DNA from: Erysipelotrichales bacterium
GTDB taxonomy: Bacteria; Bacillota_I; Bacilli_A; Erysipelotrichales; Erysipelotrichaceae
DNA length: 64,000 bases
NCBI GenBank assembly: GCA_910576855.1
Contig: CAJTJP010000001.1
Coordinates: 124,001 to 188,000 of the forward strand
Direction: 5' to 3'
A model generated the notes under the pieces. It was given only the letters and a program-made list of their open reading frames with translations, had not been told where the DNA came from and ran no database searches. Within the stretch, counting starts at the first letter, position 1. Every line of letters starts with the position of its first letter. A program made the position numbers and the translations under genes. Shown here in pieces: positions 19,091-28,037 of this stretch.

Positions 19091-19201
19091 GTGTTTTTCG
19101 GATTTTTTTATCAAAATGTATTCGCTTTTTGGTCATATGTCTCATATACTAGAATGTCTTACACTCAGTGATTGAGATATAACAGGAAGAGGAGGATACA
19201 A

Positions 19202-22200
19202 ATGAACAAACACTTGTTGAGAGCGTTATGGGCATGGACACACCCGTCATTGATTCAAACAGTGAATCAAAACAGGGAGGATGAACATGCGATGGCTTTA
19301 GACATTCGTTTGCTGGATCAGGATGAAAACGGCAATAGAACTACGGCATGTGATACCAGATATGTAAGGATATCTGATTCATCCGGAGGTGATGTCGTAT
19401 ATCCTCTTTGTTTACAAAACGGAGAGGCATATTTACGACTGGAGGATTGTAAAGGAGTTCAATATACGCTTGTGCAGTGTGATGAAAACGGGAATCAGCT
19501 GATGAACGGTGATTGCAGGGCGATTACCTACATGGTAAACGATGTGCTCCAACAAAATGATTATGCGCGAATCGATTGTGAATGCGGTGCTTGTCAACAG
19601 ATCGAAATCATCAATCTGCCGAAGCAGCCGCTGACACTTCATATCGCGAAGGTTTTGGTAAATGAATTCGGTGAACCATTGGATTTCAGCTGTGATATGT
19701 GCTTCCATGTGCGTATTTCAGGCTGCGGCTGCGAAAGAAACGTAAAGCTGAATATGGAAAATCAGTTTCATGCGGTACTCGAGGATTTAAATGCCGGCAT
19801 GTATGAAATTACAGAGGAGCCGCAAGAGGGTTATCGAAGTACTATGCGCTTGGACGATGAAGCACTGTGCTCGCAAACGGTCTTTTTAAGCTGCGCTACG
19901 CATAACCTTGAGGTAATCAATCAACAGTTTACCGGCAGTATTTTAACGATCGATAAATTTATACGCTGTGAGAACGGTGAGCTGATCAAGCCGTCTCGTG
20001 ACGCAGTGTTCCGCATTCAGGTCATTTCCGATCGTTATGAGGAATGCTTTGTTTTAAATCATGAGAATGATTTTACGTTAGAGCTGTGTAATCTGCCGCA
20101 GGGCTGTTACGATATTAAGGAGCTCAATACATGTGGCTGCGAGGTAAGCTATATGGTAAATGAATGCAAGGAAAGCAGCTATGCGAATGTGGAAATCGGA
20201 CGTTGTACCAAAGCATCGGTAATGATTATTAATCGCGTAATTGAGTCTATTCAGGAAAGTCCGCTGCGTATTTGTAAATATGTGAGGGGCAACGACGGCT
20301 GTTTGAGCAAGCCTGATGCGAAGGAAAACTTTAAGGTTATGGTAAGCGGCTGCGGTGTATGCGAAATCTTTAATTTGAATATTCACAATAACTTCTGTGT
20401 GGATATTGAGCACATCTGTTGCGGTGCTTATGAGATCAAGGAGCTCGATCATTGCGGCTATGTGGCAAGCTATATTGTCAACGACGGCTGTGAAACGACA
20501 AGTGCTCAATTGTGGATCCATGAGAATTGCACCAACTGCGTCTCAATTATCAATGAAGCACGAAATCAAGGAAGGATAACCATCAGTAAGGTCATTCGCC
20601 AAAGTGACGGAACCCTTGTGAAGCCGGAAAAAAGTGCACGCTTTGTCGTAACACTGCGTTCGGTATTCGGTCGTGAATCTTATGTATTAGATCATGAAAA
20701 TGATTTCTGTGTGCATATTCAGCATTTGAAGGAAGGTAGCTATGAGGTGAAGGAGCGCTGTACAAGCGATTATGAAACGACCTATATGATTAACGGTAAC
20801 AAAGAGTCTAAAAAGGCGCGCTTTGTCGTTACGAATGAATCCGACAGTGATATTAAGGTAATCAACAGCGTAAAGAAAGAAATATGCGGTAATTTGCGCA
20901 TCTGTAAATATATTGCGAATGCCTACGGTGATTATGTGAAGCCGGCCGCAGATGAGGAATTTATCGTTCATGTAGAAGGACCGTATTTTAACGAATGCTA
21001 TACACTTCGTGCCGCCAACAGCTGGTGTATTATCCTCGAGGGCTTGAAAAGGGGCGTTTATCGCATCAGTGAGCAGTCTCAGTTAAATTATGATACGCAA
21101 TACTATGTGAATGACTGTGAAGCATGTGAAGCATTGGTAAAGCTGGATCATCATAATCAGGCAGTGACGATCGTAAATACACGCAAAAGCTTCGGCAATA
21201 TCAAGCTGAATGTTCAGGTACAGGATTGCGACGGTAAACTGCGAAAACCGAATAAGAGTGAATTCTTTGAGGTCATCTTAGAAACCGGTGAGGGCTCAAA
21301 AGAGTTACGCTTCGATGAATGCAACAACTTTGGCATGGTGCTTGAGGATCTGCCGTTCGGCAAGGCGCGAATTACGCAAAAGGACAATTACGGCTATCGC
21401 GTTATTTACGATGTGAACGGCAAGGAGGAAAACCATGCGGCAGTGATGATGGAGGGCTGCAGCGCTAATATCACGATCATCAATCAAATGATGGACTGCA
21501 GCGGTATCTTACGTGTCAGAAAGTTGGTACGCACCTTAGGCGGACGATTGATTACACCGTGTGATGAGGATTGTTATGAATTCACCTTGAAATCACGCTG
21601 TTTGGATCGTCAATATACTTTAAATGAAAAAAATCATTTCTGTGTGTTGTTTGATGATTTGGAGCAGGGTGAATATGAATTAAAGGAAGCTTATGTGTAC
21701 GGTATGAAAACCGAATATCGCATCAACGGCAAGAGCTGCGACAAAGCATGCTTCCGATTGGAAAGAGAGGATATAACAGTCGATATCATCAATACGGTAT
21801 TACCGCTTCCTAAGCTGACGGTGCAAAAGCGAATCCGTAAACATGATGAGCTGATCAAGCCGCAGCCGCAGGAGGTCTATCATTTCCGATTGATCGGCAG
21901 AGGTGTCAATGAAACGTATTGTCTAAATAAAGAAAATGATTGGTGCGTTACCATTGAGGATCTATGTTCCAGACATTATGAGATCAGAGAGCTGAATACA
22001 AGTGGTAATGTTTGTTACAAGATCGATGGGGAATTGTCCGATCAAGGATGCTTCCTGTTTGACGATCGTGATGTCGAGGCTGTGATCATCAATGATGCAG
22101 GCTGTGATGCACTTGTACGCATTGCGAAAATGATGGTTACGGTTGACGGTGAGGTACAAAAGCCATGCCGCGGCGATCATTTTGGAATTGTTTTGGAGAG

Positions 22201-25200
22201 CGACTGCAGTAAGCATTGTTTCACACTTGATGAGCGAAATGATTGGTGCGTTGAGGTAGAGGGACTGCCTGAGGGCGTTTATACCGTCGGCGAGCACGGC
22301 TTTGATAATTATGATGTGATGATTAACGGCTGCAAGGTGTTGGATCGTGAATTTCTGTTGAAGGATGACGATGTGGATATCATGCTGTATAATCAGCTCG
22401 GCTGTGAAAATGCCCTTATTATTCAAGCCAATCAGCTGCTTCAGGAACAAAATAGGCTGCCCGATGACGATGCAATCTATCATGTGCATGTAGCTCATGA
22501 AGGTGTATGTGATGATTTTAATTTAAATAAGGAAAATGACTGGTGCATCAAGCTCTGCGATATCGTTTTAGGAGAATATCATATTTATGCCGATGAAGCT
22601 GTGCTGTATGAAAGCTGCGGGGAATGGTTTGAGAACGGCATCTGCATTGAGATGGGCTGCGGTGCCGTTACCGTTAATTTGGTAGAACAGAAAAAGCCGC
22701 ATCGTGATATTACGATAACCAAGCGCATTTATGACAAGGATGGCAATGAGCGACTTCCCGAGGAGAATGATGTGTTTGAAATCCTGTTGCTGTCGCATGT
22801 TGAGGAATGCTTTATCTTGAATAAGGCAAATCATTGGACGATTACACTCAATGATTACCCTTGCGGCTGTTATGAGGTAACGGAAAACGGCTGTAACACT
22901 GTGCGTTATCGCATCAATGACGGCAAACTGAGTGATCGAGGCGTGTTTACGCTTGAAAATGAACCGGTGAGCGTAACGGTTTTAAATGCCTGTGATGATA
23001 TCCCGGGAGATGCGCTCGGCGGCAATGTATTGATACATGCGCTTGTGAAAAACTGTGACGGTTTGTTGGAAACAGCGGCGGCAGGCGATCGCTTTGAGGT
23101 AATGCTGGACGGCAGACATGTTCAAGAGGATATGATATTAAGTGAGCGCGGCGGTTTTCAGCGACGCTTCTATGAGCTGCCAAAGGGAACGTATACGATC
23201 ACGCAAAAACAGCAGGATCCGTATACGCATGTGATGTATCGCATCAACGGTACGGAAACGGCAAACGGCACGTTTACACTGGCAGATGATGAGATACAGG
23301 TTGATCTAATCAATTATAAGAATTGCGCAAAGGGCAGCATTCATGTCAGAAAATATATCAAGGAGGAATCCTGCGGCTGTCTGAAGCGGCCGTCTGCTCA
23401 GGAAAGCTATGATATTACCTTACAGGGCGAGGGTCGCAAGGAAACAGTAGTGTTGAATGAAGCCAATGCGTACAGCTATACCTTTGCCGATTTGACTGCA
23501 GGCACCTACACGATTGAGGAAGCAGGCAATCAGGCAACCTATATCGTAAACGGCGGTAAGGAACAAAATGAGGCAATTATTGAGGTAACCGGTCAAGATG
23601 TCAATGTAAAGGTCATCAATCAGGGGAATGGGGACAAATGCGGAAGCATAGAGCTGTGTAAATATGAACGTGATGAGTACGGAAAGGATCACAGTCCCGA
23701 TCCGAAGCATAACTATTGGATTACGGTGAGGGGCAATCAAGAGGAGCAGCATATCTTGCTTCATGAGGCAAATCATTTCTATGCTCAGCTGACCCATTTA
23801 CCGGCAGGCGTTTATGAGGTCATCGAGGAAGAAGGAAACGATGTCCTATACAGTGTAAACGGCGGAAGAGAAACCGGCAGTGCGAAGGTCAACGTACAGG
23901 CAAATCATAACAGTGTTGATATCATCAATAAAACAACGATCTCAGGCAGTCTTACGCTGAGCAAAATGATTCAGCAAAACGACGGAACGCTGAAGACTCC
24001 CGGTGAGGGAGTCTATCGAATTCATGTATCGGCACCGGGCTATAATAAGGTGATCACTCTGGATGACAGCAATCATTACAGCGCCGTATTGGTGAATTTG
24101 AAGCAGGGGCTGTATGTTGTGGACGAGTTGGATCATGAGGGTGTTACCTATACAGTTGATCACGGAACACCGGTCGATCGCGCTGTAGTAAACGTGAAGA
24201 CGGCACATGATGTAGTAATTATCAATCCCGGTAATTCACAGGCTGTCGGTTCCATCGTTTTAACCAAATATGTACGCGGAAGCGACAATCAGCTTATGAC
24301 ACCGCCTAATGATGCAGCTTATGAATTTCACATCAGCGCAAATGATTTTCATCAGCGAATAGAGCTGAATCGCTCCAATCGTTGGATGGCAACACTTGAT
24401 GAGCTAAAGAGCGGTGATTATACGATAAGCGAAAGCGGTAATCATCAGGTCAGCTATATAATCAATGACGGTGAAGAACAGCCGAATGCAATCATTGCCG
24501 TGCATAATAATCAGAATCACGTATCCGCAATCAATGAAAATGAAATGAACGGCGGTCAAATTACGATTTCTAAATTTATTCGTGATGAAAATCAACAGCT
24601 GATAAAGCCAAGCGGTGCGTATCAGGTACAGGTTCATGTATCCAAGCCGGGGTATAATGAGGTTTTCACCTTAAATAAGGAGAATCAATGGGAAACAGTG
24701 CTTAATGATTTAGCCGCAGGTGATTATGTATTAAGCGAAGTAGATGCACAGGATGACGTCACATGGCAGATCGACGGCGGTTATGAGGTCCGCTACGGTG
24801 TCGTCAGCGTTAATCATGATGCTCATCATGCAGTGATGATCAATCAGCAGCTGTTTCCATCAAAGAACATTTTGCGTTTCCAAAAGCTGATGCGAAGCGA
24901 TGACGGTCAGCTTACCAAGCCAAAGCCGGAACAGCGCTTTACCGTTTCTTTAAAGGGGGCATATGAACAAACGGTATTATTGACCGCTCTCAATAATTGG
25001 ACTGCGGAATTAAAGAATTTGCCGGACGGTGCCTATGAACTGAAGGAGGTCAGTGAAGGGTATCAGGTTTCCTATCAGATCAACGAACAGGAGGAGAACT
25101 TGAACGCAAGATTTATCCTTCAAAGCAGTGAGGTAAATATCAATATTATCAATAGCTCACGTTCAATAAAGGGCCGCTTGGAAATCGCCGCTTATGTAAA

Positions 25201-26170
25201 AAACGGAAACGGCGCAATTTTAGCACCGGTTGCGGGCGACAGCTTTACGATCAATGTCGGAAGCAATGAATTAAATCGCGTTTATGTCTTAAATGCAGCG
25301 AATGATTTCCGCTTAAGAATCAACGATCTGCCTGATAATATGTATCAAATCAGACAGATTGCGCCCACCAATCCGCTTGTGACGTATCGTGTAAACAACA
25401 ATGAGGAAACGTATGAAGCAAATGTGGCGGTTCGGGCAAACACAAGCAATACGGTTGCGATCATCAATGCGCATGAGGATAATCAAAATGTGGTTGATGT
25501 GTCAAAATATATGTTGGATGAACAGGGGAATTTCGCTAAGCCTGCCGCCAATCAAGTTTTCCGCTTCCTGTTGTCGGGAAATAATGTGCATCAATTCTAT
25601 ACGCTAAGCAATGATAATGATTGGCATGTGAGAATTGATACGCTGAGCAGCGGAGAATATGAAATCAGCGAACAGACCGGCGGTAATTATGAGGTGAAGT
25701 ATCGAGTGAACGATGCGCCGCTTTCAAGAAATGCAATTTTGGGTGTAACTAACGGCAGTGAGAATCGGGTTGAAATTGTCAATATCGAGCCTACACAAAT
25801 CGATGGCAAGATCGTGCTTGAGAAAAAGCTCAGAGATGAAAACGGCAATTTAGTCATACCGGGCAACGGCGAAGGCTTTATGATCCGCGTGTGGAATTCG
25901 ATCAGCGGCTATGATGAAATCTTTACTTTGGATCAGCTGAACGGTTATTCACTTGTGATCAGCAGTTTGACGCGCGGCACGTATCAGATCGAGGAAGTAG
26001 ATACAGCAGATTACGGGGTAACCTATCAGGTCAACGGCGGTGCAGAGGCTGCTTCGGCAAGTGTTGTCGTAAGTGATTCCAAGGAGAATCAAGTACTGAT
26101 TATCAATACGCGTGTTTCACTGTTCTATCGTGTTGACAACAATGATGATCTTAGAATTGTGATTGAATAA
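19202..26170 (+). CDS. Giant SpaA/Cna-B-like repeat protein without signal peptide
   Basis: 2322 residues. The start chosen is ATG 19202 because AGGAGG lies 7-13 bases upstream; the TTG at 19172 has no such site. The protein is 22 repeats of about 100 residues, each with a first strand like ITISKxIR, a centre like FxLNxENDW, GxYEIKE, and an ending VxIIN. This is the Cna-B/SpaA prealbumin-like fold, and the Lys, Glu and Asn are placed as in intramolecular isopeptide bonds. The N-terminus (MNKHLLRALWAWTHPS) is not a classical signal peptide and the C-terminus (DNNDDLRIVIE) has no anchor. The first 15 repeats are rich in Cys, the last 7 have none. Such domains are normally extracellular stalks, so the export route, if any, is unknown. 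Monocistronic. Confidence 0.85.
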   Translation: MNKHLLRALWAWTHPSLIQTVNQNREDEHAMALDIRLLDQDENGNRTTACDTRYVRISDSSGGDVVYPLCLQNGEAYLRLEDCKGVQYTLVQCDENGNQLMNGDCRAITYMVNDVLQQNDYARIDCECGACQQIEIINLPKQPLTLHIAKVLVNEFGEPLDFSCDMCFHVRISGCGCERNVKLNMENQFHAVLEDLNAGMYEITEEPQEGYRSTMRLDDEALCSQTVFLSCATHNLEVINQQFTGSILTIDKFIRCENGELIKPSRDAVFRIQVISDRYEECFVLNHENDFTLELCNLPQGCYDIKELNTCGCEVSYMVNECKESSYANVEIGRCTKASVMIINRVIESIQESPLRICKYVRGNDGCLSKPDAKENFKVMVSGCGVCEIFNLNIHNNFCVDIEHICCGAYEIKELDHCGYVASYIVNDGCETTSAQLWIHENCTNCVSIINEARNQGRITISKVIRQSDGTLVKPEKSARFVVTLRSVFGRESYVLDHENDFCVHIQHLKEGSYEVKERCTSDYETTYMINGNKESKKARFVVTNESDSDIKVINSVKKEICGNLRICKYIANAYGDYVKPAADEEFIVHVEGPYFNECYTLRAANSWCIILEGLKRGVYRISEQSQLNYDTQYYVNDCEACEALVKLDHHNQAVTIVNTRKSFGNIKLNVQVQDCDGKLRKPNKSEFFEVILETGEGSKELRFDECNNFGMVLEDLPFGKARITQKDNYGYRVIYDVNGKEENHAAVMMEGCSANITIINQMMDCSGILRVRKLVRTLGGRLITPCDEDCYEFTLKSRCLDRQYTLNEKNHFCVLFDDLEQGEYELKEAYVYGMKTEYRINGKSCDKACFRLEREDITVDIINTVLPLPKLTVQKRIRKHDELIKPQPQEVYHFRLIGRGVNETYCLNKENDWCVTIEDLCSRHYEIRELNTSGNVCYKIDGELSDQGCFLFDDRDVEAVIINDAGCDALVRIAKMMVTVDGEVQKPCRGDHFGIVLESDCSKHCFTLDERNDWCVEVEGLPEGVYTVGEHGFDNYDVMINGCKVLDREFLLKDDDVDIMLYNQLGCENALIIQANQLLQEQNRLPDDDAIYHVHVAHEGVCDDFNLNKENDWCIKLCDIVLGEYHIYADEAVLYESCGEWFENGICIEMGCGAVTVNLVEQKKPHRDITITKRIYDKDGNERLPEENDVFEILLLSHVEECFILNKANHWTITLNDYPCGCYEVTENGCNTVRYRINDGKLSDRGVFTLENEPVSVTVLNACDDIPGDALGGNVLIHALVKNCDGLLETAAAGDRFEVMLDGRHVQEDMILSERGGFQRRFYELPKGTYTITQKQQDPYTHVMYRINGTETANGTFTLADDEIQVDLINYKNCAKGSIHVRKYIKEESCGCLKRPSAQESYDITLQGEGRKETVVLNEANAYSYTFADLTAGTYTIEEAGNQATYIVNGGKEQNEAIIEVTGQDVNVKVINQGNGDKCGSIELCKYERDEYGKDHSPDPKHNYWITVRGNQEEQHILLHEANHFYAQLTHLPAGVYEVIEEEGNDVLYSVNGGRETGSAKVNVQANHNSVDIINKTTISGSLTLSKMIQQNDGTLKTPGEGVYRIHVSAPGYNKVITLDDSNHYSAVLVNLKQGLYVVDELDHEGVTYTVDHGTPVDRAVVNVKTAHDVVIINPGNSQAVGSIVLTKYVRGSDNQLMTPPNDAAYEFHISANDFHQRIELNRSNRWMATLDELKSGDYTISESGNHQVSYIINDGEEQPNAIIAVHNNQNHVSAINENEMNGGQITISKFIRDENQQLIKPSGAYQVQVHVSKPGYNEVFTLNKENQWETVLNDLAAGDYVLSEVDAQDDVTWQIDGGYEVRYGVVSVNHDAHHAVMINQQLFPSKNILRFQKLMRSDDGQLTKPKPEQRFTVSLKGAYEQTVLLTALNNWTAELKNLPDGAYELKEVSEGYQVSYQINEQEENLNARFILQSSEVNINIINSSRSIKGRLEIAAYVKNGNGAILAPVAGDSFTINVGSNELNRVYVLNAANDFRLRINDLPDNMYQIRQIAPTNPLVTYRVNNNEETYEANVAVRANTSNTVAIINAHEDNQNVVDVSKYMLDEQGNFAKPAANQVFRFLLSGNNVHQFYTLSNDNDWHVRIDTLSSGEYEISEQTGGNYEVKYRVNDAPLSRNAILGVTNGSENRVEIVNIEPTQIDGKIVLEKKLRDENGNLVIPGNGEGFMIRVWNSISGYDEIFTLDQLNGYSLVISSLTRGTYQIEEVDTADYGVTYQVNGGAEAASASVVVSDSKENQVLIINTRVSLFYRVDNNDDLRIVIE
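19300..26115 (+). repeat. 22 tandem SpaA/Cna-B-like domains
   Basis: Counting the VxIIN-type ends gives one divergent N-terminal unit plus 21 further units. Repeats 0, 6, 10, 12 and 19 lack both the Lys and the Glu of the isopeptide triad; the other 17 keep Lys, Glu and Asn. The units are divergent in sequence, unlike recently duplicated repeats. Confidence 0.75.
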
Positions 26171-26200
26171 TTGAGGGATAGGGAAGGTAAAATATAAATG

Positions 26201-26231
26201 AAAATGCACTCATTGAACGGGTGCATTTTTT
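26201..26231 (+). terminator. Intrinsic terminator after the giant repeat protein
   Basis: AAAATGCACTC pairs with GGGTGCATTTT and is followed by Ts. The remaining gap to 26331 shows nothing else. Confidence 0.8.
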
Positions 26232-26331
26232 AGCTTTGATCGGTGTGAGGCTTATGAAAATAATATCTTGCATATAAAATCAATCTTTAATTTATGTGAA
26301 AAGGAATGACATGGTAATGAAGCTTATCTGA

Positions 26332-27009
26332 TTAATATTGAAATACAGAGGCTTTGCTTATTTCATATCTTTGTAATTCATCTGAAAGCAATTCGGAAAT
26401 AGGATAAGCTGTTTTATTCGAAAAATCTAAATATTCCTTCAGTGCTTTCATATTACCGACTACAATTTTATCAAACCTATCGCTGCCCGTTTTTCCGGAT
26501 AAAATCAAATCCGGTTTAACAGCCGAAGGGCTTAATTCATTGCCTTTCATTAATGATTTCGGACGACATTTTTTACCGTATGAAAAACCTAAGGTTGCCT
26601 TTGCATTCGCTGTCGCGATACTGCAGGTAACCTTATTTTTAATAAATGATTCTTCGACCGTAGAACCCTCAGTTATTAATTTGTCTAATTCCTCAAGAGC
26701 GGTAATCTTTCTTCTGACAGAGCCTTTGACTTCTTTTTCGTTTCGACCTTTAAAACAAAAGTCAAAATCTGTCTCGGTTAAACTTCCTTGATAACATTTA
26801 ATAAAGAATGTCAGAGCACTGAGGGAACTGTTGACACCGATCAAATGTAAATAATTAGTTTCTGTGGAAGCTAAAAGATATTCGCGACTTATGGTAAAAT
26901 GCTTTGAATATATCAAATACTCCTTGTCAATCAATTCTGTTTTATATATTCTCGCCTTTTCTATTGCTGCATTTTTTACTCTCTCCTTAAAATCAATTAT
27001 ATTATTCAT
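26332..27009 (-). CDS. Putative type III toxin (PBECR4-like RNase-fold protein)
   Basis: 225 residues from the ATG at 27009, which has AGGAG at 9 bases; an ATG at 27015 is only 3 bases from that site. The N-terminal half carries a pattern (YLIYSKHFTISREYLLAS, then NYLHLIGV and FFIKCYQGSLTETDFDF) that I recognise as the PBECR4 domain, a member of the barnase-EndoU-colicin-RelE nuclease fold, to which ToxN-type toxins also belong. Upstream on the same strand lie a strong promoter, tandem RNA pseudoknots and a terminator hairpin: the gene order of type III toxin-antitoxin loci such as ToxIN, CptIN and TenpIN. Likely role: an endoribonuclease held inactive by the RNA and active in phage defence. 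It is longer than ToxN (about 170 residues). Family membership is inferred from fold and context. Confidence 0.7.
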   Translation of the reverse strand: MNNIIDFKERVKNAAIEKARIYKTELIDKEYLIYSKHFTISREYLLASTETNYLHLIGVNSSLSALTFFIKCYQGSLTETDFDFCFKGRNEKEVKGSVRRKITALEELDKLITEGSTVEESFIKNKVTCSIATANAKATLGFSYGKKCRPKSLMKGNELSPSAVKPDLILSGKTGSDRFDKIVVGNMKALKEYLDFSNKTAYPISELLSDELQRYEISKASVFQY

Positions 27010-27043
27010 ATCCATTTACTCCTTGATACTATCGGATAATGTT

Positions 27044-27065
27044 AAAGGACGCTTTCGCGTCCTTT
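27044..27065 (-). terminator. Hairpin between antitoxin RNA and toxin gene
   Basis: AAAGGACGC pairs with GCGTCCTTT across a 4-base loop. In type III loci a leaky terminator at this place sets the RNA-to-toxin ratio. Confidence 0.7.
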
Positions 27066-27158
27066 AAGTTTTAAGCAGTATTCTCTGCACTGAGGCAGGT
27101 TTAAGGTCTCTGCCCCGACCTCTGGCATGTGTTTACAGTCTCCATGCCGACTGTTTCT
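27066..27158 (-). ncRNA. Putative type III antitoxin RNA with tandem pseudoknots
   Basis: Read on the minus strand, unit A has ACAGTC-GGCATG-GA-GACTGT-AAACA-CATGCC (plus-strand 27124-27154): two crossing stems, an H-type pseudoknot. Unit B repeats the plan with other bases: AGGTC..GGCAG..GACCT..CTGCC (27094-27121). A third, degenerate unit is at 27073-27091. The stem sequences differ between units but pairing is kept, and the short joining bases (GA; TAAAC/AAACA) are alike. Transcription should start near 27158 from the promoter at 27165-27193. Confidence 0.65.
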
Positions 27159-27164
27159 GTAAGC

Positions 27165-27193
27165 ATAATATCATTGAAAAGGGTATTTGTCAA
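27165..27193 (-). promoter_or_regulatory. Promoter of the antitoxin RNA and toxin
   Basis: Minus strand: TTGACA (27188-27193), a 17-base spacer and TATTAT (27165-27170) with a TG extension. A near-consensus strong promoter, as expected for an abundant antitoxin RNA. Confidence 0.75.
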
Positions 27194-27299
27194 CAGCTTG
27201 GCATTGTTTCGATGATTAAAAAAATATCTATCTATGCCGTTATTATATGCAGTTTTCAGAAACAAATCACGATATGTTATTCAGAAATAGTTTTGCTTA

Positions 27300-27869
27300 T
27301 TATGAAAGGTTTTCATTATTAAAAAGCACATACAGGAATATTCCCATAAAGATAACGAAGCTGACCTCAATAATTGCCGAAACACAGCCCGTTAATAAAA
27401 ACACCAAACACAATATTGAAATGAATGAAACATAGGTACTCAGCATTTTTTTAACGACTGAGCTTGTGCAGGACAGCTGACAAAGCAGATATAAAAACAG
27501 AATGATATATGCAACGGTTGCGCTCATTGCCGCTCTGACATGAAGCTTGGAAAGCATACCTGCTTGATTATCATAGGGTATTAAAATACTGATTACCATA
27601 AGCAGACAGCTCGCTGTTAAAAGATAGCGACAGCTTTTTTTATGTGTATGCAGTTCTTCGATCAAGCGATATCCGGTACACCAAAAATAATAAGCACAGG
27701 TGCTTGCCCAAAGGATTACAAAGGGCAGCTTTTTATTTGCATATGCAATATGAGTAATGTTTTCATTGATCGGATCACAGAGAAACAGTGCACTGATATT
27801 GATGATCGGCAGAATCAGAAAAGCCCAAAGCCATTGGGTTCGTTTCATAAAAGAATAATGAAGCTTCAT
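27300..27869 (-). CDS. Polytopic membrane protein of unknown function
   Basis: 189 residues, about six hydrophobic helices (WLWAFLILPIINISALFL, LPFVILWASTCAYYFW, YLLTASCLLMVISIL, MSATVAYIILFLYLL, TYVSFISILCLVFLLTG, VSFVIFMGIFLYVLF). The loops are short and no motif is recognised. The start at 27869 has only a weak GGTGG-like site; MKRTQW seven codons on is an alternative. It sits alone between the toxin-antitoxin locus and the divergent secretion operon. Confidence 0.65.
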   Translation of the reverse strand: MKLHYSFMKRTQWLWAFLILPIINISALFLCDPINENITHIAYANKKLPFVILWASTCAYYFWCTGYRLIEELHTHKKSCRYLLTASCLLMVISILIPYDNQAGMLSKLHVRAAMSATVAYIILFLYLLCQLSCTSSVVKKMLSTYVSFISILCLVFLLTGCVSAIIEVSFVIFMGIFLYVLFNNENLS

Positions 27870-28037
27870 ACTGCCACCGCCTTATTCCATATTATAGCAT
27901 GATTCTATGCTTGATAAGAACATTGTGTGAAATTATGTGAAATAATGAATTTTTTTGGGTTTTTCTTCATTGCTATGGATAAGTAAGATAGAGCAGCTAT
28001 TAAGAAATTTTTGCTGCTTATCAATCAGGAGGATATT

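Noticed and set aside
19172..19201. Upstream TTG start for the giant repeat protein
   Set aside because: No ribosome-binding site before it, and the AGGAGG of the ATG at 19202 would lie inside the coding part.
20078..20521. 147-codon minus-strand frame, and several others opposite the giant repeat protein
   Set aside because: Shadows of the coding strand: no ribosome-binding sites, and biased Ile/Leu/Tyr composition as expected for the antisense of this gene.
27066..27160. Riboswitch reading of the structured region
   Set aside because: No known aptamer core is recognisable, and the tandem repetition of one pseudoknot plan before a nuclease-like gene fits a type III antitoxin better.
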